NCBI GenBank assembly: GCA_030418115.1
Contig: JAUHQD010000002.1
Span: 298,994 to 362,993 of the forward strand
DNA: 64,000 nt
Direction of reading: 5' to 3'
Source: Alteromonadaceae bacterium BrNp21-10
GTDB lineage: Bacteria; Pseudomonadota; Gammaproteobacteria; Enterobacterales; Alteromonadaceae
Below the pieces are notes generated by a model. That model saw only the letters and a list, made by a program, of their open reading frames with translations. It did no database searches and was not told the origin of the DNA. Positions 36,256-44,797 of the stretch are shown here, in pieces. Both the position numbers and the translations under genes were made by a program. Each line of letters starts with the position of its first letter. The first letter of the stretch is position 1.

Positions 36256-36600
36256 TTAGATACTGAAGCTAGAACCACAGCCACAAGTAGTAGTCGCATT
36301 AGGGTTATTGACTAAGAAACGCGAGCCTTCTAGGCCTTCAACATAATCCACTTCACCGCCAACCAAGTATTGTAAGCTCATGGGGTCGATAACAAGGGTT
36401 ACGCCTTTTTTGTCGATGGTGGTATCACCGTCGTTAACCTTTTCATCAAAGGTAAAGCCATACTGAAACCCTGAACAGCCGCCGCCAGTCACAAAAACAC
36501 GTAGTTTCAACGCAGGATTTTCTTCTTCAACAATTAACGCATGCACTTTTTTGGCAGCAGATTCAGAAAATTCAATGGGCATAGCGGTTTCGACGGACAT
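36256..36600 (-). CDS. erpA: iron-sulfur cluster insertion protein ErpA
   Basis: The 114-residue A-type carrier has the same length as E. coli ErpA, and its three cluster cysteines are in place: Cys42 in [11 protein letters not shown], and Cys106 and Cys108 in [11 protein letters not shown]. It receives [4Fe-4S] clusters from the assembly machinery and passes them to apo-enzymes, for instance of isoprenoid synthesis and respiration. The frame is open 60 bases upstream, but the ATG at 36600 has CGAGGTAATC before it and gives the family start. A DUF6776-type gene lies 92 bases upstream on the same strand. Confidence 0.97.
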   Translation of the reverse strand: MSVETAMPIEFSESAAKKVHALIVEEENPALKLRVFVTGGGCSGFQYGFTFDEKVNDGDTTIDKKGVTLVIDPMSLQYLVGGEVDYVEGLEGSRFLVNNPNATTTCGCGSSFSI

Positions 36601-36691
36601 GATTACCTCGAGGGAAAAACAAAATACAAGCCACAACATGTAGTCATTGCGGCGTGACAAGGATTGATTATCTAATACTTGACTAAAATGG

Positions 36692-37399
36692 TCAAGTTTG
36701 TGGAGGGGTTATAACCCAATCAAAACTACGTTGATGTTCAGCATTTTTACTGCCAACGCTAGTCAATTTGGCTAACACACCGATTTTCTCCGGCACAAAA
36801 CCTTCTGGTAAGGTGACCTCTCCCTGAATGATTTCAAAATAACGGAAATGAAAGGCCAAATTTTCTCGTTCAGGACGAATTAGTGGCAACATATCTAGAG
36901 TTTGCATGCTGCCATTAAGGCTACCCTGAACACTGAGTGATAAATCGCCTTTGACAAAATTTTTGCGTTTTTCTTGTTGCATCAACACCAGTGAATAGCG
37001 AAAACGATTATCTACGCTAGTGTTTTCAAGACTAAAACTATCTATCACAAAGCCATTTTCATTTAACTCCGGCGCCATTACTTTTTGATAAAACGATAAT
37101 TCTTTACGTACTTGCTGATTTTCTTCGTACATGGCTTGAATGTCGTTTTGGGCTTTAGCATTGGCGCGTTTTTCCACTTCCAGCTCCACACCCAAAATAT
37201 TCAACTTACGCACCAGCGCATTATTTTCACTATTAAACTTATCAATACTGCCTTGCATGCCTTGAATTTGCTGTTGTTGCTGTTTATCGGCCACATTTCC
37301 CAGCTTAAATCCAAGGAAGATGCACACCGCCACAGCGACAATACAAATCGCGTAATATTTGAAGGCACCCACTTTTTGCTTAAATTCGGCTTCGGTCAC
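36692..37399 (-). CDS. membrane-anchored coiled-coil protein, DUF6776-like
   Basis: The 235-residue protein has one hydrophobic helix at residues about 14-34 and a Gln-rich coiled coil at about 37-105. The C-terminal domain is beta-rich (about 118-232), with [31 protein letters not shown] and [24 protein letters not shown]. The layout matches the DUF6776 family often found beside erpA in Alteromonadales; the assignment is from memory of that pattern. The bulk of the protein should be periplasmic. The start is GTG at 37399, as no in-frame ATG is near. Function unknown. Confidence 0.75.
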   Translation of the reverse strand: MTEAEFKQKVGAFKYYAICIVAVAVCIFLGFKLGNVADKQQQQQIQGMQGSIDKFNSENNALVRKLNILGVELEVEKRANAKAQNDIQAMYEENQQVRKELSFYQKVMAPELNENGFVIDSFSLENTSVDNRFRYSLVLMQQEKRKNFVKGDLSLSVQGSLNGSMQTLDMLPLIRPERENLAFHFRYFEIIQGEVTLPEGFVPEKIGVLAKLTSVGSKNAEHQRSFDWVITPPQT

Positions 37400-37511
37400 G
37401 TTTTCTACTCATTGCGTTATTTAAATACCAGTTGCATATTTTTTGACTAAAGCGCTTGCATTACAGACACTTGTGATAAACTGTGGCTAACCTAAATGGA
37501 TTCAGCCGCCG

Positions 37512-39194
37512 ATGTCAATTAAATCACTTCGACATGAATTAGCCCACCCGCGAACATCCGTGCAACGCTGTTTGCTTGGTATTGTGGGAGGCTGTAGTGC
37601 GGCATTGCTGATCATCATATTCCGTTTAACCTTGGAAGGCATTCAATCTTTTTATCTCACACATTCAGACAACTTTACCACACTAGCACCTGAGCTCCGT
37701 TTTATTCTGCCCATTGTTGGCGCGTTAGTAATCTTGTTTTTCGCCTATTTAACCCGCTTTCATCACTATCGGATGGGTATCCCCTTCGTGATCCATCGTG
37801 TTAAACAGCATTATGGACATATACCATGGCGTTCCAGCTTAAATCAATTTATTGGAGGCATTGTCGCCCTAGCCAGCGGTTTTTCTGTTGGCCGTGAAGG
37901 GCCGTCAGTACATCTTGGGGCGGCCGGTAGTAGTTTTTTAGGACAATGGTTAAAACTGCCTTATAACAGTATTCGTATTCTCGCCGGTTGTGGCATTGCC
38001 GCAGGTATTTCGGCGTCTTTTAACACCCCATTTGCGGCGGTTATTTTTGTGATGGAAGTGGTATTGCGAGAATACAAGATCCATTTATTTATCCCAGTGA
38101 TGCTGGCTGCCGCTTGCGGCTCGATGTTAACCCGGCTGGTCTTTGGCGAATTCCACGAGATGGACTTTTTACGCTTCACCACACTCAACCATTGGATTTA
38201 TTTATATTTAGTGTTGTTTGGTATCGCCCTAGGCGGTATTGCCAGTTTGTTCAACAGTCAGTTAATGCGGATTATTTTATTATTTAGACCACTTGGCATG
38301 GCCAGCAGATTGTTAATTGCGGGAGTGGTCACCGGTGCCATTGGTTATCTATTACCCGAAGCCATGGGTTCGGGTATCAGCGCCATCAACGTGGTGATGT
38401 CATCGCCAGAAAATCTCAGTTTATTATTGGCGATCCTGTTAGGTAAGTTTGCATTAACCATTATCGCCATTGGCTTAGGTGTTCCTGGGGGGATTATTGG
38501 CCCTATATTTGGGTTAGGTGTATTGGTGGGGGCCATTTTGGTGATGCCTTTAGGGGTTTTCATCGATAACATTCACGATTACACCAGCAGCTTTGCGCTC
38601 TTAGGCATGGCGGGGTTGATGGCTGCAATACTTAGCGCACCACTGGCAGCATTGTCAGCGGTAATGGAGTTGTCTTTTAATCCGCAAGTAATATTGCCGG
38701 CAATATTAGTAATTGTGCCCGCTTATGTTACCTCCACACAGTTCTTAGGTAACAGCTCCATCTTTATTCGGCAAATGCAGTATCAAAAGCTGGCGTATAA
38801 AGTATCGTCGGTCACCGAAGACTTGCAAAAAACCGGAGTATTAGCGGTGATGAATGCGGATTTAAAGATTTTTCATGATGTTCCCGACACCTTTTACACC
38901 CAATATATCAACCAATCGAGTAACCAACTGGTGGTGCAAGCCCAGGACTTTGAAATTGGCCAACAATATGCGTTAGTGGAACCCAATCTAGCCATTGCTC
39001 CCCATCAAGGTCATGCAGTAAAATTTACCAGCATGCAAGGTGTTCCCCATCAAGCAACCTTGGCTGAAGTGTATCAAATACTGCAAGGCAATCGCAGTGG
39101 CGCAGTCTATGTGTATGAACATACGCCAGATGATATAGTTGGCATTGTTACCTGGGAAGTGCTGCGCAACCATTTACATAGGGAACAATACTAA
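37512..39194 (+). CDS. CLC-family anion channel or anion/proton antiporter with CBS domains
   Basis: The 560-residue protein has the CLC membrane domain (residues about 18-430). It carries the gating glutamate Glu129 in GREGPSVHLG, the following helix GIAAGISASFNTPFAAVIFVMEV, and GVPGGIIGPIFGLG at the GxFxP position. The GSGIP anion-binding loop is replaced by RMGIP. The C-terminal part (about 445-555) should be a CBS pair; the second ends in GAVYVYEHTPDDIVGIVTW. The retained gating glutamate suggests proton coupling or gating. Which anion it carries is unclear because of the altered loop. Its stop overlaps the hemJ start by one base (TAATG), so the two are translated together. Confidence 0.92.
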   Translation: MSIKSLRHELAHPRTSVQRCLLGIVGGCSAALLIIIFRLTLEGIQSFYLTHSDNFTTLAPELRFILPIVGALVILFFAYLTRFHHYRMGIPFVIHRVKQHYGHIPWRSSLNQFIGGIVALASGFSVGREGPSVHLGAAGSSFLGQWLKLPYNSIRILAGCGIAAGISASFNTPFAAVIFVMEVVLREYKIHLFIPVMLAAACGSMLTRLVFGEFHEMDFLRFTTLNHWIYLYLVLFGIALGGIASLFNSQLMRIILLFRPLGMASRLLIAGVVTGAIGYLLPEAMGSGISAINVVMSSPENLSLLLAILLGKFALTIIAIGLGVPGGIIGPIFGLGVLVGAILVMPLGVFIDNIHDYTSSFALLGMAGLMAAILSAPLAALSAVMELSFNPQVILPAILVIVPAYVTSTQFLGNSSIFIRQMQYQKLAYKVSSVTEDLQKTGVLAVMNADLKIFHDVPDTFYTQYINQSSNQLVVQAQDFEIGQQYALVEPNLAIAPHQGHAVKFTSMQGVPHQATLAEVYQILQGNRSGAVYVYEHTPDDIVGIVTWEVLRNHLHREQY

Positions 39195-39625
39195 TGACAA
39201 TATTATGGCTAAAGGTCTTACATATTTTCTTTATGGTCGCGTGGTTCGCTGGAATATTTTATCTACCGCGACTATTTGTATATCACGCTGAAACTGAAAA
39301 TATGGCAGTCAAACGTCAGCTAGAAGTTATGCAACGTCGCTTATTTTGGTTTGTTACCCCTTTTGCCGTGCTCACCTTGGTGTTTGGTGTGTCATTAATT
39401 ATAAGTTATGGCAAACAATGGTTTGCCGCTGCCGCTTGGTTACATGTAAAATTAGTGCTGGTGCTGTGCTTATATGCATTCCATGGTTATTTGTATGTTT
39501 TGATGCAGCAATTAAAACGTCGACCTAATCACCATTCGGCGCGTTTTTTTCGCATTATCAATGAAGCACCTGTTTTAATCTTATTCGCCGTGATCGCTTT
39601 AGCGGTACTGAAAACAACTCCCTAA
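39194..39625 (+). CDS. hemJ: protoporphyrinogen IX oxidase HemJ
   Basis: The 143-residue membrane protein has four hydrophobic helices and matches HemJ (UPF0093). It shows the N-terminal LWLKVLHIFFMVAWFAGIFYLPRLFVYH with the conserved His, Arg and His, and WLHVKLVLVL in helix 3. HemJ binds heme and oxidises protoporphyrinogen IX in the penultimate step of heme synthesis where HemG and HemY are absent. It overlaps the CLC gene by one base. hemL, another heme-pathway gene, lies 2.5 kb downstream on the same strand. A CopD-type role is the alternative, but the motifs and length favour HemJ. Confidence 0.88.
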   Translation: MTILWLKVLHIFFMVAWFAGIFYLPRLFVYHAETENMAVKRQLEVMQRRLFWFVTPFAVLTLVFGVSLIISYGKQWFAAAAWLHVKLVLVLCLYAFHGYLYVLMQQLKRRPNHHSARFFRIINEAPVLILFAVIALAVLKTTP

Positions 39626-39643
39626 TCTAGAAGTAAATCAATT

Positions 39644-41026
39644 ATGTCAGAATCCACAGCAGCCCAAAAAAAAGGGCTGTGGGGCATGAGTCGACCCATG
39701 TTGGTCGAGCAGAGCCTACAATTTAGTGTACCGTTACTGGACACCTTTTTTCTTAGTCGCATTAGTGATTCTGCGGCCTCCGCCGCAGGCGCAATGACAC
39801 CGGTATTATTCTTTTGCGGCAATATGCTGTGGGCGACCATATTTGCCGGCGCAGGAGTCGCCAGCCAACGTTTAGGCGCAGGAGATCCAACACGCACCAG
39901 CGCCACCATTGGCACTTACATGCTGTGGTCGGTACTTATCGGCCTTATGCTCACTGGTTTATTGTATTGGGCGGCACCGGGCGTCACCCACTTAATGGGA
40001 TTACCCGGCCAAGTACAAGCCGATGCCAATTTGTATATGAGTATTATGTGCTGGTTAATGGTGGTGTGGGCGTTTAAAGGCATATTCCAATCCATACTCA
40101 ATATTTACGGCAAACCCCAATGGAATATGTACGCCAACATTGTTTATTTCACAGCTAACGTACTGGGCAATGCCATTGTGGTTTTCGGGCTATTTGGCTT
40201 TCCTAAAATGGGGATTGAAGGTGTGGCATGGGCCAGTGTAGTCGGCTCATCCATGGGCGTAGTGGTCAGTGGTTTAGCGGTGTATCTGCGTTTAAAACTG
40301 AATATTAACTGGACCACCGTAAAGCAAGAGTTTAGAAAAACCACACGTAGCATATCGCGCATTGCAATCCCCAATATGCTCGAGCCCTTATCATTTGACA
40401 TCAATATGACTGTACTCAATTCCATGGCTGCCAGCTTAGGTACCGTGGCTTTGGCCGCCAAGGTGTATACCTTTAATACCTTTATGCTGGGCTTAATTAT
40501 CAGCGTCGCTCTAAAAACCGCCACTGAAGTATTGATTTGCCAAAAGGTCGGTGCCAATCAATATGAACAAGCTAAAAGGCAAATGAAGCAAAGTCTAAAA
40601 GCGGCGTTATGGGGCTCCGGCATTGTCGTGTGTGTTTTATTTGCTTTCCATAATCCGATTATGGACATGTACACCGATAATGAGGTGGTGATGGGAGCCG
40701 CCATGTGGATGTTTTTATTGGCCGCCCTATCTGAACCAGCACGTACGGTGAACATTATTGCAGGAGGCGTATTGCGTTCTACCGGCGATGGCTTCTTAAT
40801 ATCTATTGTCGGCCCGTTATTCACTTGGTTAGTGGCCTTACCCGCCGCCTATGTAATGACCTTCACCTTAGGTTGGGGCGTATACGGCATTATGGCTTCG
40901 GCAATATTAGATGAAGGTGTAAGAGCTATTTTCTATTGGCGACGTTGGCAACAAGGTCATTGGCAGCATTCTCATGTCAGTGCCCGTGAGCAACGTATTG
41001 TTGCAAAACAGGTCACTGAAAGTTGA
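39644..41026 (+). CDS. MATE-family efflux transporter
   Basis: The 460-residue protein has twelve hydrophobic helices in two similar halves, with the MATE hallmarks ISDSAASAAGAMTPVLFF in helix 2 and the matching MAASLGTVALAAKVYTFN in helix 8. MATE pumps expel cationic drugs or metabolites in exchange for sodium ions or protons. The gene begins 18 bases after hemJ and may share its transcript. The N-terminus starts with a Ser/Gln-rich segment and MSRPMLVEQSLQFSVPLLDTFFLSR. Substrate cannot be told from sequence. Confidence 0.95.
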   Translation: MSESTAAQKKGLWGMSRPMLVEQSLQFSVPLLDTFFLSRISDSAASAAGAMTPVLFFCGNMLWATIFAGAGVASQRLGAGDPTRTSATIGTYMLWSVLIGLMLTGLLYWAAPGVTHLMGLPGQVQADANLYMSIMCWLMVVWAFKGIFQSILNIYGKPQWNMYANIVYFTANVLGNAIVVFGLFGFPKMGIEGVAWASVVGSSMGVVVSGLAVYLRLKLNINWTTVKQEFRKTTRSISRIAIPNMLEPLSFDINMTVLNSMAASLGTVALAAKVYTFNTFMLGLIISVALKTATEVLICQKVGANQYEQAKRQMKQSLKAALWGSGIVVCVLFAFHNPIMDMYTDNEVVMGAAMWMFLLAALSEPARTVNIIAGGVLRSTGDGFLISIVGPLFTWLVALPAAYVMTFTLGWGVYGIMASAILDEGVRAIFYWRRWQQGHWQHSHVSAREQRIVAKQVTES

Positions 41027-41077
41027 GTCAAATTCATCCGCCATATGCTAAAATTTCGGCGATTTTTAAGATGAAAC

Positions 41078-42106
41078 ATGGTTGGGAAGATGAGTAATTT
41101 AAAAGGTAAACATATCTTATCGGTGAATCAATTCGATGCCGGCATGATTAAACAAATATTCCATGTTGCCGACCAAATGGCGCCCTATGCCCATCGTAAA
41201 AAACGCACCCGCGTATTAGATGGCGCCATCCTAGGTAACTTGTTTTTTGAACCTAGCACGCGTACTCGAGTTAGCTTTGGCACCGCGTTTAATTTACTCG
41301 GTGGGCATGTGCGCGAAACCGCAGGTATGGCCAACTCGGCGTTATCTAAAGGCGAGTCGTTATATGATACTGCGCGCGTTTTAAGCAGCTATTCCGATGT
41401 GGTCGCCATGCGCCACCCTGATAGCGGCTCGGTGGCTGAGTTTGCCGAGGGTAGCCGAGTACCGGTCATTAATGGTGGCGATGGTGCCAATGAGCATCCC
41501 ACTCAAGCCTTACTGGACCTTTACACCATCGAAAAAGAACTGCACTCCCATGGTGATAAAATAGACGGCATGCACATTGCCATGATTGGCGACCTGAAAT
41601 ATGGCCGTACCGTGCATTCGTTATCCAAACTATTGAGTTTATATAAAAATATTCGCTTTACCCTAATCGCTCCTAAAGAGCTGGCAATGCCAGCCAGCGT
41701 GATGGATATTATCGATAAAGCCGGACACCAATTTACCATCAGAGAAAAGCTCGAGGGCAATTTGGATGCGGATATCTGCTATCAAACTCGCATTCAGGAA
41801 GAGCGTTTTTCTTCACAACAGGAAGCCAACCTCTATCGAGGTAAATTCCGCCTAAATCAACAAATTTACACTCAGCATTTCCAGTCTAAAACTGTGATCA
41901 TGCATCCGCTACCACGAGATTCCCGCGCCGATGCCAACGAACTGGACAACGACTTAAATCTTAACCCTAATTTGGCGATATTCCGTCAAGCCGATAATGG
42001 CGTATTGGTCAGAATGGCGTTATTCGCCCTGACCTTAGGGGTAGAAAATATTATTAGTGACTACGACTGCCCTGTGCAGTGGTATAGCCGCAAAGGTGAA
42101 CAATGA
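41078..42106 (+). CDS. pyrB: aspartate carbamoyltransferase catalytic subunit
   Basis: The enzyme, of 342 residues from the ATG at 41078, condenses carbamoyl phosphate with aspartate in pyrimidine synthesis. The carbamoyl-phosphate motif is [15 protein letters not shown], the second is [11 protein letters not shown], and the aspartate-binding [15 protein letters not shown] is intact. No pyrI follows, so it is either unregulated by PyrI or pairs with a distant gene. Met5 at 41090 is an alternative start, but its purine-rich stretch lies too close to the codon. A short out-of-frame peptide frame overlaps this start. The stop overlaps the hemL start by four bases (ATGA), so the two genes are translationally coupled. 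Confidence 0.95.
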   Translation: MVGKMSNLKGKHILSVNQFDAGMIKQIFHVADQMAPYAHRKKRTRVLDGAILGNLFFEPSTRTRVSFGTAFNLLGGHVRETAGMANSALSKGESLYDTARVLSSYSDVVAMRHPDSGSVAEFAEGSRVPVINGGDGANEHPTQALLDLYTIEKELHSHGDKIDGMHIAMIGDLKYGRTVHSLSKLLSLYKNIRFTLIAPKELAMPASVMDIIDKAGHQFTIREKLEGNLDADICYQTRIQEERFSSQQEANLYRGKFRLNQQIYTQHFQSKTVIMHPLPRDSRADANELDNDLNLNPNLAIFRQADNGVLVRMALFALTLGVENIISDYDCPVQWYSRKGEQ

Positions 42107-43383
42107 ACCAATCTGAAACCCTCTTTGAACAAGCCCAGCAGCGTATTCCCGGTGGCGTAAACTCACCCGTTCGTGCTTTTAAAGCTGTTGGTGGCACTCC
42201 CCCTTTTATTGAACGTGCCGATGGCCCTTATATTTATGATGCCGACGGCAAACAATATATTGACTACGTACAGTCATGGGGGCCAATGGTGATGGGCCAC
42301 AATCATCCCGCCATTCGCCAAGCCGTGATAGATGCTGCCGCTAAAGGTTTGAGTTTCGGCGCACCGACAAAAACTGAAATTCAAATGGCTGAGCTGGTGT
42401 GTCAATTAGTACCCTCAATGGATATGGTACGCATGGTTAACTCCGGCACCGAAGCCACCATGAGCGCCATTCGCTTGGCTCGTGGTTATACCCATCGCGA
42501 TAAAATCATCAAATTTGAAGGTTGTTATCACGGCCATGCCGATTCGCTGTTAGTCAAAGCTGGCTCTGGCGCTTTGACTTTGGGTGTTCCCAGTTCACCT
42601 GGGATCCCCGCCGATGTGGCACAACATACCATTACTTTGGAATACAACAATTTACAATCAGTCATCGATGCTTTTGCGGAATTAGGCGAGCAAGTTGCCT
42701 GCATTATTGTCGAGCCTGTTGCTGGTAACATGAACTGTATTCCACCGGTTGCTGGATTCTTAGAAGGCTTACGTGAACTCTGTAGCCAATATGGTGCGGT
42801 ACTGATTTTTGATGAAGTAATGACCGGTTTTCGCGTTGCTCTTGGTGGTGCTCAAGCTCATTATAATATTGATCCCGATTTAACCTGTTTAGGTAAAGTG
42901 ATTGGCGGTGGTATGCCGGTTGGCGCTTTTGGCGGTAAACGCGAGATAATGCAGTGCATTGCTCCAACTGGGCCGGTTTATCAAGCCGGTACGTTATCGG
43001 GTAATCCCGTTGCGATGGCGGCGGGTTTAGCGTCATTAGCGGCGATTCAACAACCTGGCTTGTATGAGCAACTAACAACAAGAGCCATACAGTTAACTCA
43101 AGGCATGCAGAAAATAGCCAATAAATACCGCATCGCCATGACCACTAATCAGGCCGGGAGTATGTTTGGATTGTTTTTCACCGAAGTGGAAAAAGTCACT
43201 AATTACCAGCAAGCAATTAACTGCAATACCGAGTTATTCAATCGTTTTTATCATGGTATGTTAGAAAATGGCGTTTATTTAGCACCGGCTTCTTACGAAG
43301 CGGGCTTTATTTCTGCTGCTCATAGCGAAGAAATTATTCAACAAACGCTGGATATTGCTGACAAGGTTTTCGCCGAATTGTAA
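42103..43383 (+). CDS. hemL: glutamate-1-semialdehyde 2,1-aminomutase
   Basis: The 426-residue PLP enzyme has the same length as E. coli HemL and converts glutamate-1-semialdehyde to 5-aminolevulinate, the first committed heme precursor in the C5 pathway. The PLP lysine is Lys265 in [16 protein letters not shown], the position known in E. coli. [10 protein letters not shown] carries the conserved Asp, and [16 protein letters not shown] the phosphate-binding loop. It overlaps pyrB by four bases. The pairing of pyrB with hemL is unusual as metabolism and may only reflect shared expression. Confidence 0.98.
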   Translation: MNQSETLFEQAQQRIPGGVNSPVRAFKAVGGTPPFIERADGPYIYDADGKQYIDYVQSWGPMVMGHNHPAIRQAVIDAAAKGLSFGAPTKTEIQMAELVCQLVPSMDMVRMVNSGTEATMSAIRLARGYTHRDKIIKFEGCYHGHADSLLVKAGSGALTLGVPSSPGIPADVAQHTITLEYNNLQSVIDAFAELGEQVACIIVEPVAGNMNCIPPVAGFLEGLRELCSQYGAVLIFDEVMTGFRVALGGAQAHYNIDPDLTCLGKVIGGGMPVGAFGGKREIMQCIAPTGPVYQAGTLSGNPVAMAAGLASLAAIQQPGLYEQLTTRAIQLTQGMQKIANKYRIAMTTNQAGSMFGLFFTEVEKVTNYQQAINCNTELFNRFYHGMLENGVYLAPASYEAGFISAAHSEEIIQQTLDIADKVFAEL

Positions 43384-43463
43384 GTTATTTTTTATGGAGA
43401 CTTGGCAGAGGATTCGCTTTCTGCCATCTTATTCGCTGTAAATTATTAATATAGAGTGCTGCA

Positions 43464-44570
43464 TTGCTAGATTTATTGTCCTCACCCACATTGTCTGTAT
43501 TACTGTTGTTGGCATTAGTGCTGTGCATGACAGTGATTTTGTGGATGTTACGACGAATGCGCTTAGTCAACAATTTATATAAATCACTGCGTAATAAATC
43601 CTCGGTCGCCCTATCGGAATCTAACTCGGATCTGGCACAACAAGAGCTAGTATTACAGCTACACAAACAATTGGAAGACGCACAAAAAATCAGTGAAACC
43701 TTCAAAAAATTTGTACCTAATCAATTTTTCGAACACTTTGCTAAGGACGGTCTTGAATCTATTGAACTAGGTAAAGCTGATGAAGATGATGTCGCTATTT
43801 TGTTTTGCGATATTCGTGGTTTTACTGGCTTGTCCGAACAAATGTCGCCGCAAGAGTTAATGAATTTCCTGAATTCTTATTTTTTGCGAATGAATGCGCC
43901 GATACACGACAATTGCGGCTTTATCGATAAATTTATTGGCGACGCCATTTTAGCTTTATTTGATCACCCCGGCGGCAGTAATGCCGATAAGGCCCGTGAC
44001 GCCTTAAAAGCGGCGTCAGATATGCGTGTAGCGCTGACCTTATACAATGAGCATCGGGCTAAATGTAATTACCCACCGGTGAATAACGGTATCGGTATTC
44101 ACTTCGGTCCTGTGATATTGGGCACCGTTGGTTCCGAAGATCGCATGGACAGCACGGTAATTGGTGACACGGTGAATACCGCCTTCCGTTTGGAATCGCT
44201 GGCCCCCAAATACCATGCCGATATTGTCGTCACTGCGCAGACTTTAGATATATCGGGAATGCGCGATTCCTATCCCCATCGCGTACTCGACTGGGTACGA
44301 GTGAAAGGTAAGAAACAAGCCATTGAGGTGTTCGAAATTTTAGAACATTTACCCGATGAAGAGCGCATTCGCAAACTCTCCACCGCCAAATTGATTGAAA
44401 AAGGCTTAGCCCTGCGTATTCAACAACGCTGGGATGAGTCCATTAAATGCTTTCAACAAGCATTACAAATTCAGCCCGAAGATAAGCTTGTAAGCCACCA
44501 TCTTGAACACTGCTACCGTATGCGTAGCAATCAAATGCCTGCCGATTGGGATGGTGCCATAAAACTCTGA
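43464..44570 (+). CDS. membrane-anchored class III adenylate/guanylate cyclase
   Basis: The 368-residue protein has one N-terminal helix (residues about 9-29), a short coiled coil (about 58-80), and a class III cyclase domain (about 105-285). The two metal-binding aspartates are in VAILFCDIRGFTGLSE and in FIDKFIGDAILALF. The STVIGDTVNTAFRLESL segment holds the transition-state residues. A short C-terminal helical repeat follows (about 315-365, resembling a TPR: LAIRIQQRWDESIKCFQQALQIQP-like). The product, probably cAMP, is inferred. Start is TTG at 43464; no ATG fits. No sensor domain is obvious other than the membrane helix. Confidence 0.9.
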   Translation: MLDLLSSPTLSVLLLLALVLCMTVILWMLRRMRLVNNLYKSLRNKSSVALSESNSDLAQQELVLQLHKQLEDAQKISETFKKFVPNQFFEHFAKDGLESIELGKADEDDVAILFCDIRGFTGLSEQMSPQELMNFLNSYFLRMNAPIHDNCGFIDKFIGDAILALFDHPGGSNADKARDALKAASDMRVALTLYNEHRAKCNYPPVNNGIGIHFGPVILGTVGSEDRMDSTVIGDTVNTAFRLESLAPKYHADIVVTAQTLDISGMRDSYPHRVLDWVRVKGKKQAIEVFEILEHLPDEERIRKLSTAKLIEKGLALRIQQRWDESIKCFQQALQIQPEDKLVSHHLEHCYRMRSNQMPADWDGAIKL

Positions 44571-44620
44571 ATAAGAGCCATTGCGACATCAGCACACTGT
44601 GCTTATGCTATACAGGCATT

Positions 44621-44734
44621 ATGGCCAGACCACAACAAAATACTGCCGTGGTGGCAAGTCAAATGGAAGCGCAACAAGCGGCAATGATTGCCAGTACGGC
44701 AGCGGTAACGGTTTCAAATAGCGGCAGTTCTTAA
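44621..44734 (+). CDS. possible small protein, 37 residues
   Basis: The frame MARPQQNTAVVASQMEAQQA continues to a C-terminal TVSNSGSS. It is rich in Ala, Gln and Ser, and the periodic QQ/AQQ pattern suggests an amphipathic helix. ACAGG sits five bases before the ATG. It lies 50 bases after the cyclase stop on the same strand. The frame is open further upstream, but that part overlaps the cyclase. It resembles no family known to me. Confidence 0.35.
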   Translation: MARPQQNTAVVASQMEAQQAAMIASTAAVTVSNSGSS

Positions 44735-44797
44735 ACCTGCACCTTTATTTTATTAAGTAAAAGTCGCTCCGACATTAGCTGTGTTTACTATTGCAGC

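Noticed and set aside
41071..41097. Eight-codon frame (MKHGWEDE) overlapping the pyrB start, possible attenuation leader
   Set aside because: There is no U-rich tract or terminator hairpin of the pyrBI type and no good ribosome site. It is probably chance.
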